This document shows positions 23,279 through 31,700 of a DNA stretch of 32,253 nt, one piece after another. Source of the stretch: Planctomycetota bacterium (GTDB lineage Bacteria > Planctomycetota > Phycisphaerae > FEN-1346); NCBI GenBank assembly GCA_026386995.1, contig JAPLMO010000281.1, positions 1 to 32,253 of the forward strand. The letters are read 5' to 3'. The position numbers were made by a program, and so were the translations under genes. Numbering within the stretch: the stretch's first letter is position 1; every line of letters starts with the position of its first letter. The notes under the pieces are model-generated. The model searched no databases, was not told the origin of the DNA, and worked only from the letters and a program-made list of their open reading frames with translations.

Positions 23279-23386
23279 TTTAGTACGTCAGCGTAACTTC
23301 CGTATTGTGCGCGGCGGTTCTGTCGCCCAGGCGACTCTTCGACCTGACCCGCCGCGCAAATCGCAATCGTGCAATGTTGTACTAAA
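23279..23386. repeat. Palindromic repeat family A, full-length copy
   Basis: Ends TTTAGTAC / GTACTAAA are perfect complements; the core GTGCGCGGCGG / CCGCCGCGCAAA surrounds an extra inner hairpin GTCGCC / GGCGAC. At 108 bp this is the best-bounded copy and defines the ends of the family. Confidence 0.72.
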
Positions 23387-23689
23387 GTAGCGAAACGTAT
23401 CGCGTTCACTTTAGTATACACCGGAGGGCAAAAACGGGCACTTTTCGCGCCGTGAAGGCCCGAAAACCCCCTTGGCGCTAGCGCCAATGCGGTTTTGGGG
23501 GTCGTTTGGTAAGATAGGCAAGACGAAACTTGATCCCGTTTTCACACTTCTTGCACGCTTTTGATCGGAACTTGATACCGTTTTGCACCCGCCGAGCGGT
23601 TTTGACCACCTCCGATTATATACTTTAGTATACCCTATCGGAATAGTGAGGATTCTCCGCCGACCCTTCCGGTGGCCCGAAAATATTGA

Positions 23690-23752
23690 GGGACACCCAT
23701 AGAGGCCCTCCAGGCGGCCGGACTGACGCGCCGGAAGGCCCATGGGTGTCCC
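23690..23752. repeat. Inverted repeat
   Basis: GGGACACCCAT (23690-23700) and ATGGGTGTCCC (23742-23752) are perfect complements around 41 GC-rich bases. No U-tract; likely part of the repeat cluster here. Confidence 0.7.
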
Positions 23753-23762
23753 CCAATTACCA

Positions 23763-23800
23763 GGGGGTCAGGAGCCCTATCTGTAAGGCTCCTGACCCCC
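23763..23800. repeat. Inverted repeat, 14-bp perfect stem
   Basis: GGGGGTCAGGAGCC / GGCTCCTGACCCCC with a ten-base loop. Could act as a terminator-like structure, but no U-tract follows on either strand. Confidence 0.75.
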
Positions 23801-24167
23801 AGACCCCCTACCCCTGGGGGAGAGGGTGGCCGAAGGCTGCAATTTACGCGGCGGGTCAGGGTACGCGTTTAGCGTCGCGCGGGGTGGCATGCCCAGAGCC
23901 TGGTCGCCTGGGCGACCCGCCGTTGCCTGGGCTTGGCACGAGAACGGGGAACCGACGGGCAGAGTGCGGAATGCCGAGTGAAAAACTAAACAAAGGCACC
24001 GGCTTTGACCGCTGAAACGGCAAAGGACGCAGAGGTGGACCAGCGACAACCGCAGGATAACCGGGCGTGCAAGTCAGCAGACGAGAGTTCAGAGTCCGGT
24101 AGCGGCATAAACGGTAAGGCATCCAAAGAGCAAAGGGTACGTCTCTTGTCTGCAAGGCTCTTCGCCG

Positions 24168-24908
24168 CTACGATTGAGGCCTTCGCGCCAGAAGCAGCGT
24201 GCCGACCGCCAGCAAGGCGAGGCTTGCCGGTTCGGGCGTGGCCGTGATCGAAAGGATCGGCCCGGCCCCACCATGGCGGGAATTCAGGAGGTAACTTACG
24301 CTGGAGTCCGCCGGAAACAGGCGCAGACTGACCTTGCTGCCGGCCGCCAGATCGGCCACCATGCCGGAGGCCAATGTGAGGTCATACGTCGTTTGCCCGC
24401 TCGTGGCGCCGTTGAAACCGAACGTGCCGACCGCCTGGTCACCCGCGCCGAGGAACGATGGCAGCGTGTTGTATGTAACGCCCGTCGTGCCGGGCGAAAC
24501 AGGCTTGCCCGTTCCTTCCGGCCAGGAGTCATTCTGCATCCATTGCACCGAGAACTGCCCGGCCGCCGAGGAGTTGAAGATCGCGTTGTTCGGGGCGGTT
24601 GCGGTCAATTGGAGGGTCACCGCCTGGATGGTCCAGTTTTCAGCCCCGTAAGTTGAGTCGAAACTGCCCTTGGCCGACGAGGCGTCGAACATCATGACGC
24701 TCTGGAACTCGCCCTTCGCCAGGCCGCTTGCGGCCATCGAGAGCGCACCGGCCCCGCCGTAGTTGTTCGACGGATAGACGGCCGCCACAAAAGTGTCAGC
24801 CGTCGGATTCAACGTGCTGACGCCGGCAGTGGCCGGCAACGACCCCATGGCCAGCACGATTCCAATCCCCACTACCGCAACGACTCTACCCCTCATTGAT
24901 TCTTGCAC
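24168..24908 (-). CDS. DNRLRE-domain protein with PEP-CTERM anchor
   Basis: The 246-residue product has a signal peptide (VVAVVGIGIVLAMGSLPATAG), a DNRLRE-type beta domain (NPTADTFVAAVYPSNNYGGAG, later FQSVMMFDASSAKGSF, TIQAVTLQLTATAPNN) and a PEP-CTERM tail TPEPASLALLAVGTLLLARR. DNRLRE domains are beta sandwiches of extracellular, often carbohydrate-linked proteins. The PEP-CTERM tail predicts sorting by an exosortase, which is not in this window. I chose GTG at 24908 because AAGGAG lies six bases upstream; ATG at 24896 would be 18 bases from it. It is isolated between two gene-free regions and appears to be a single transcription unit. Confidence 0.82.
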   Translation of the reverse strand: MQESMRGRVVAVVGIGIVLAMGSLPATAGVSTLNPTADTFVAAVYPSNNYGGAGALSMAASGLAKGEFQSVMMFDASSAKGSFDSTYGAENWTIQAVTLQLTATAPNNAIFNSSAAGQFSVQWMQNDSWPEGTGKPVSPGTTGVTYNTLPSFLGAGDQAVGTFGFNGATSGQTTYDLTLASGMVADLAAGSKVSLRLFPADSSVSYLLNSRHGGAGPILSITATPEPASLALLAVGTLLLARRPQS

Positions 24909-25086
24909 CTTCGTCTCCTTTTCAGGATGTGCCGCCCTGCTCACAGCAGTTACTCTCTAGGGCCGGGCCAAGGGCTGCCCGGCACCTCCCATCGCACGTC
25001 CGGTTGATGCAGGTCGCCCTTCCCACAACCCAGTATAAACCATAAACAGGCGTTGTCAAATCCGCCGAGGAGCCGAGGCCATGCCT

Positions 25087-25223
25087 TAGAGCAGTTCACG
25101 CTTGCTTGTAGCCCCTCGCGCGGCGGGCAGTCCTGCCCGCCGCGCGGAATGTCGAGAGGCGGCGCGGTGGGCAAGACAGCCCACCGCGCACACACTCGCT
25201 ACAGTCAAGCGTGAATTGCTATA
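25087..25223. repeat. MITE-like composite element (family E)
   Basis: Outer inverted ends of 26 bases, TAGAGCAGTTCACGCTTG... and ...CAAGCGTGAATTGCTATA, pair with about four mismatches. Inside are two separate hairpins: CGCGCGGCGGGCA / TGCCCGCCGCGCG (25117-25146) and GCGCGGTGGGC / GCCCACCGCGC (25162-25189). The inner cores resemble family A but the ends differ. No reading frame. Confidence 0.75.
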
Positions 25224-25764
25224 GCCGTGTCTTCGCAAGCGACGCCCCCTCTGGCCGTAGTGCGTCAGGATCCCCCAAAGGAACTGCCTTAGGGCGATTC
25301 CGGGGGACCGAAGTCTATAAGATTGGCAATCTGGGCAATTTGGGCGGGCCGGTCAGAATGGCCGCTGGTGGAGCACCAAAAAAAACCCTTTGCGATTTGC
25401 TTTCGCCCGTAATGTAGGTTATACTTCCCCGCGCCGTACGCTTAGGTCAAATCTCATTCGGCCACCTACAGGGGGTGGCGGTTCTGGGCGGTTGGATTGG
25501 GGGGCCTTGATGACAGTCAGGCCACCGACACATTTCTCCTCAGTAGCGAGAGGCGTTCCCTGCGCGCTTGCAGGGGAGCGTTCGAATCATTCACATGGAA
25601 CGCAGCCAGGTCTCAGCACATCAAGGAGAGGGTCCTGCTTAGCGGAACACGACGGTGAACGCACACGGGGCGATTATACTGCACCCCCAAGAACTCCAAC
25701 GGTAACGTTACCACGGGATGCCCGGGTAACACGGGAAAACCAACTTTGTGAAAGGGTTTGAGCC
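25224..25764. other. Long leader of the giant surface protein gene, no gene seen
   Basis: 541 bases. Seen: an A-run (AAAAAAAACCC) near 25378, a small hairpin CCCTGC / GCAGGG near 25558-25575, a -10-like TATACT at 25675-25680 without a good -35, and the GGTAACGTTACC palindrome at 25701. A plus-strand frame at 25390-25761 shows no protein-like features and is not called. Confidence 0.5.
25701..25712. promoter_or_regulatory. Palindromic operator candidate
   Basis: GGTAACGTTACC is a perfect 12-base palindrome with a central CG, the pattern of LacI/GalR-family operators. It lies about 20 bases after a TATACT -10-like box and 53 bases before the start codon, where a repressor would block transcription. 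No regulator of that type is in this window. Confidence 0.35.
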
Positions 25765-28700
25765 ATGTTGACCATGCGAAAAGTGCGGAGTGTCCTGGTG
25801 TCCGCGGTGGACTTCCGGAGTGCCCGATCGCGGCCCGCCCGGCGGCTCGCGACAAGCGTTTTTCTCGCACTGGGGTTCCTGTTGGCAATCGGCAACTCGG
25901 GGAGCGCAGTAGTCACTCTGTGGGACGGCGCTACGATGACGTTCACCAAGGCCGACTACGCTGTCTGGACGCTCGAACTGAATCAGGACCGAATCACGGA
26001 CAATGTCTGGATCACCCGTGCGGACTCCAGGCAGATCTTCAACATCAAGATAGAGACCGAGGCCGGTGGTTGGACGTCTGCCAGCCCCATAGATACAGAA
26101 TGGGCTTATCTTGGCATTGATGGGAATTCCTCCAACGCAGCAGACATTACGGGGATCAACTATCGCAATCTTAACTTTGGTCATTTTGACCATATAAATG
26201 TACCTCCTGATGCTGTTGACAGGCCAGCCGTAATGCATCTGATATCCGAAGACATTTACATCGACATCAAGTTCACGAGTTGGACAAGCGGAGGTGCCGG
26301 AGGCGGTTTTTCCTATGAGAGGGCCACCGCCGACCCCACACCCTCGATATGGACCGCCAGCACGGACACCCAATGGGGCGAGGCGACCAACTGGAATCCC
26401 AACGGGATACCGGGTGTCGGGACCAACGTCACCTTCGGCCAGCAGGGTTCGGCGAACCCCGCCGTGGAACTCGGGGGAGTCGATAGGGCCGTCGGTTTGA
26501 TCACCTTTGCAGCCACCACCGGTACAACGATCCAAAACGGCAGCCTGACCTTCGACAGGGGCGGCCTGCGCTCCAAGATCTGCGTGGAAGGCAACACCCA
26601 TTCCATTGCCGTCCCCGTCTCCCTCAATAACGACCTGCTGGTGTATGGCGCGGGAACGCTCACCATGTCGGGGGACATCTCCGGCACCGGCAAGAACCTG
26701 ACCATGTTTGGCCCCGGCACGCTGACGCTTTCCGGCGCCAACACCTACACCGGCACGACCACGGTCGACGGCGGCACGCTCCAATTCACCAAACAGGTGT
26801 CGCTCTACAACAACAATTCGGCAAGCTGGACCGCGGCGAACATCAAGGTTGAATCCGGCGGGACCGCCGCGTTCAACGTGGGCGGGACGGACGAGTTCAC
26901 CGCCGGCGACGTGACGACCCTGCTCACCAATCTTGATTCTGACGTGAGCAACAACGGGTTGAAGGCTGGCTCCGCCATTGGGTTCGACACCACCAATGCG
27001 TCCGGCGGAACGTTCACTATCGCCAATGTCATCCAAGATACCACCGGCACCGGCGGCGGAGCCGTAGGCCTCACCAAGACAGGCTCTGGCACGCTGACGC
27101 TTTCCGCCGCCAACACCCACAGCGGCACGACCACCCTCAGTGCCGGCACGGTCAACCTGTCCAACGCCAATGCGGTTCAGAACAGCACGCTGACGATGAG
27201 CGGCGGCGGCCTCGTGTTCGATAGTTCGGTCATTAGCAACGCCTTCAACTTCGGCGGTTTGGCCGCCTCAGCATCCGGCGCGGGCTACGATATCGACCTG
27301 CAAAACAACGCCGGATCGCCCGCCCCCGTCGCCCTGACCGTCGGCGGCAACAATGCCGACACGGCCTATGCCGGCGTGCTCAGCGGCAGCGGCAGCCTGA
27401 CGAAAACCGGCACGGGCACGCTGACGCTTTCCGGCGCCAACACCTACACCGGCACGACCACCCTCAATGGCGGCAGCCTCAACCTCGGCGTGGCGGAAGA
27501 CGCGAACGTGTCGGGCCCGCTGGGCACGCAATGGGCAAACGCCGCAGAAACCATCATCCTGAGCGGCGGCTATCTGCAATACTCCAGCGTCAACCAGAAC
27601 GACTATTCCGGCCGCTTCAGCACCGCCAACAACCAGGCATACAACGTGGACACCAACGGCCAGGACGTGACCTGGGCCACCCCGCTGACCAGTGGCGACG
27701 GCAGCCTCAACAAGACCGGCTCCGGCACGCTGACCCTCGCCGACGCCAACACCTACACCGGCACGACCACCCTCAGTGGCGGCAACCTCAACCTCGGCGT
27801 GGCGGAAAACGAGAACGTATCGGGCCCGCTGGGCACGCAATCGGCAACCGCCGCAGGCACCATCATCCTGAGCGGCGGCTATCTGCAATACTCGAACGTC
27901 AACCAGAACGATTATTCCGGCCGCTTCAGCACCGCCGACAACCAGGCATACAACGTGGACACCAACGAACAGAACGTGACCTGGGCCACCGCGCTGACCA
28001 GTTCCGGCGGCAGCCTCACCAAGACCGGCTTGGGCACGCTGACGCTCTCCGGCAACAGCAACTACAGCGGCGACACGACGGTCAACGGCGGCACGCTGGA
28101 GATCAACGCCGGAACGGTCGCTTCGCTGAAAATTCCCACCGGCGGCACGGCGATACTCAATGCCCCTGCAACGGCGACGGCGGCAAGTGTAAGCGGCGGC
28201 GACCTCGGGCTCTATAGTTCGGTCAGCGGCGCACTCCTGGTTACAGGCGGCACGGTGACTGTCGGCCCTGGAGCGAGCGTCGGCGCGGCCAATTTTAGCG
28301 CCGGCTCGGTCTATGCCACCAACCCGCTGACCGTTACCAACGTGGCCAAACTCGGCGAGGTAACGGTGTCTGGGGGCGGTGCTTCCTTCACTCTCGGCGG
28401 CTGGGACGTTGTCAATCCGACCCCCGGCAGCCACCGCACGATCACCGCTTCCGGCGACACGCTGACCATTTTCATACCTGGACCGGGAACGGACGGCAGT
28501 ATCGGCGGGAGTTTCCCGGTCAGTTCGTCTTTCAACCCAGCGACCGGGGTTTGGACCGTGTCAGGAAATCCCGGGGGAGTCGGCCAAACATCTGACGTCT
28601 CTGCGTGGCACTACACGGAAATGCCAGCGGGCGACTTTGACGTCAAAATCCGCGTGACGGGCGGACTCGGGTATTGGCGCCGGGCGGGCCTCATGGTCCG

Positions 28701-31700
28701 CGATGGACTGGACAACGCGTCGGCCACCAACATGGCCGCCGTGTGGGCTTCCGACAACACGTGTTATTTAACTCGCGTTGACGGCACGTCCGAGTATCAA
28801 GAGTCTGTCGGGGGGGGCAAGAACTGGATGCGGCTAACAAAATCGGGGTCTACCGTGCAGGGGTTCTACGGCACAGATGGCGTCAGCTTTACCGAGTACT
28901 TTTCCAAGACCTATACGACGTGGGGGGACGCGACAGGGAAAACATACTTGGGCTTGGACGTGTGGTACGGGAACATCACCGCGACGTTCGACAACGTGAC
29001 TTTCTTCGGTGAAGGTGTTATGCCCGATTGGAGCACAACCGACATCGCGGCCACTGCCACCAGCACCTTGTCGCTGCCCGCCGGCCAGATCACGCTGGGC
29101 AACCTGTCGCTCATCGGCGCGGGCACCCAAGTGACCCTCAGCGGGGCCTCCAGCGTGAGTTTCGAGAACATCGCCGGCGGCGGCACCGTGACCAACGGCA
29201 CCAGCGCGGATATCCCGCTGACCCTCAGGAACGGCAGCGGCGACTTCAGCGGCGCAATCAACGACGGCTCGACGAACAAGATCAGCCTGGTCAAGGATGG
29301 CCCCGACACGCTGACCCTCTCCGGCGCAAACGGCTACAGCGGCAGCACGACGATCAACAACGGCACGCTGCAGATCGGCGCCACCGGCTCGATCAACAAC
29401 ACGCCCGACATCATGGTCAATAGCACCGGGACGCTGGACGTCTCTCCGCTGGCCGGCCCGTTCACGCTCGGCAGCGGCAAGAAGATCACGGTCAACGGCA
29501 AGGTCATGGGCAACCTGGCCATCGACAACGGCGCTCTCTTGATCGGGACCGGGGGATCGCTTGTCGGCAGCACCACGGGCCAGAGCGTGACCATCAACGG
29601 CACGATCAGCCCGGGCACCTACGACGCCGGCCCCGCCACCGACGGCATCGGCACCCTCGCCGTGGGTGACTCCACTTACGACATGGACCTGCACCTCGGC
29701 GCCACCTCGGTCTACAACTGGGGCCTCAGTCCGACCGGCTGGGGATACATCAACGTCACGGGCGCCGTGACGGTTGACAGCGGCGCCACGGTTCGCTTGA
29801 ACAACGGGGGGCGGGATCCGACAGGCTGGGCGTTCGAGATTCTCCGCTGGACCAGCGACACGCCCCCAGAGCGGGTTCCCGGAGTCTCCTACGCGCCTGC
29901 TCCAAGCGGCACCGAAGTCCATTGGATCGGCGCCGGATCACCGCCCACCCAGAACTGGGACACAGGCACGAATTGGGACCTGGGCGCCTACCAGGGCGGC
30001 AATATCGATATTATCGGTAAAATGTTCGTGCTCAGCGGGGTGACCTTGGTAAACATTGCCCCGCTGCCGACCTCCGCAGTGGTCATCGCCCCGACATCGG
30101 GCGTAGACGTAACCGGGCCCTCGGCCAACACCACCGTTCAATCGTTGGAGATTGGCAACGCCGGTGGCACGAGCGCCAGCAGTCTGACCCTCGTGACGGG
30201 TGTTGAGTTCAGCGTCACCGCCGCGACGACCGTTCACCCCAGCGCGGCCCTGACCGTCGTCGGCGGCGCGACCTTGACGAGTGCCAGCGTTGCCACGGAC
30301 GGAGATACCACCTTTGCCGGCGGGGCCGTGGTGAACGTCAATACCTTGAGCGTCAATAATGGCGGCATCCTCAGGGTCGCCGAGGGTGGACAACTCGGTT
30401 CCAGCGGCGTGACGCTCGGCGGCGGCACCCTGCAACTGACCGGGTCGGCCTTCAATGGCAGCCGGGCGGTGACCGTCAACGGCGGCGCCATCGACGTGCC
30501 GGTAACCGCAACCCTTGCCGGCCCCATCGGCGGCTCCGCTCCGCTGACGAAGACCGGCGACGGCACCCTCATCATCACCGGAACCGGCAACACGTTCCCC
30601 AGCGCGGCCGTGAATGCGGGCACGCTGCAAGGGAATGCCGCCAGCATCAAGACCAACGTTGCCCTGAATGCCGCCGGTGCGAACGTGACCTTCGACCAGC
30701 CGAGCAACGGGACCTATGGCAAGGTCGTCAGCGGCGACGGCGGCCTGACCAAGGCCGGCGCCGGCACCCTGACGCTCTCTAACAGCCAAGGCTATCTCGG
30801 CAGCACGATCATCAGCGGCGGCACGCTTAAGTTGCAGGGCGCCCAGACCTCGCCGCCCGTGGAGGACTACGCCCGCTGGTTCGACGCGACGAGCCTCGGA
30901 CTGGCAGATGGTGCGGCTGTCACGCAGTGGAATGACGGCAGCACGAATGCCGCCCACGCAACGGTACCCGGCGGCAACCAAAACCCCACCTACATTGCTG
31001 ACGCGGGAACTGGAACGGGTCTGGGCGCTGTTCATTTCAACGCGGGTGGTGGCGCCGGCGACAGCGAGGCATTGATCTTCGCGCGGGACAGCGACATCCG
31101 GACCGTCTTTTCCATCTTCAAAGGCAACAGTTTCCTGCTCACCGACGCCAACGAGTACCACTTCCATCGGAATACCGACGACAATCCGGCCACGCCGCTC
31201 TGGTGCGGATATACCAGCGATCGCATTAGGAACGGGCAAACTTATGTGAATGGCAGCCTCGTCGATGGCACGAGCTACGCCATGCCCACCGACAGTTACA
31301 ACGGCTACAACCTCGTGGAAGTCCTCACCAACGGCGACCCGGTGCAAGCCGACAGTTTCAACAAGGACCGCGTCTTCCACGCGGGCAATCAATCGCAGGC
31401 TGAAGTGATCATCTACGACCGGGTGCTTACCGACGAAGAGCGCCTGCAGGTGGAGGCATACCTCAACGTCAAGTGGTTCGGCATCGGCGGCGGTGGCAGC
31501 GCTGCTGATCTGCTGCCCATCGCCACCGCGCTCAGCATCACGGGCGGCAGCACGCTGGATCTCAACGGCGTCACCCAGCAGGTCGCCTCGCTATCCGACT
31601 ACAGCGGCAGCGGCGGCACCGTGACCAACAACGGCAAGAGCGACGTCACGCTGACCATCGGTGGGACCGACACTACCAACTTCAGCGGCGTCATCAGCGA

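Larger units (their letters stand above)
23387..24167. other. Gene-free, palindrome-rich stretch
   Basis: I see no credible gene. Elements include: CACTTTAGTATAC near 23408 and the palindrome TATACTTTAGTATA near 23618; the perfect palindrome TTGGCGCTAGCGCCAA (23472-23487); two copies of AACTTGAT(C/A)CCGTTTT at 23527 and 23569, 42 bases apart; the hairpins at 23690-23752 and 23763-23800; and a degenerate family D unit at 23882-23913 (GGGTGGC, stem GCCCAG / CTGGGC). From about 23960 to 24167 nothing recognisable was seen. Confidence 0.6.

Noticed and set aside
25390..25761. A 123-codon plus-strand frame before the giant surface protein
   Set aside because: Composition is Arg/Thr/Pro-rich without secondary-structure pattern, and it covers the promoter-like and operator-like sites.
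25708..31392. Several long minus-strand frames opposite the giant surface protein
   Set aside because: The plus frame has a signal peptide and family repeats throughout; the minus frames are its shadows and break repeatedly.
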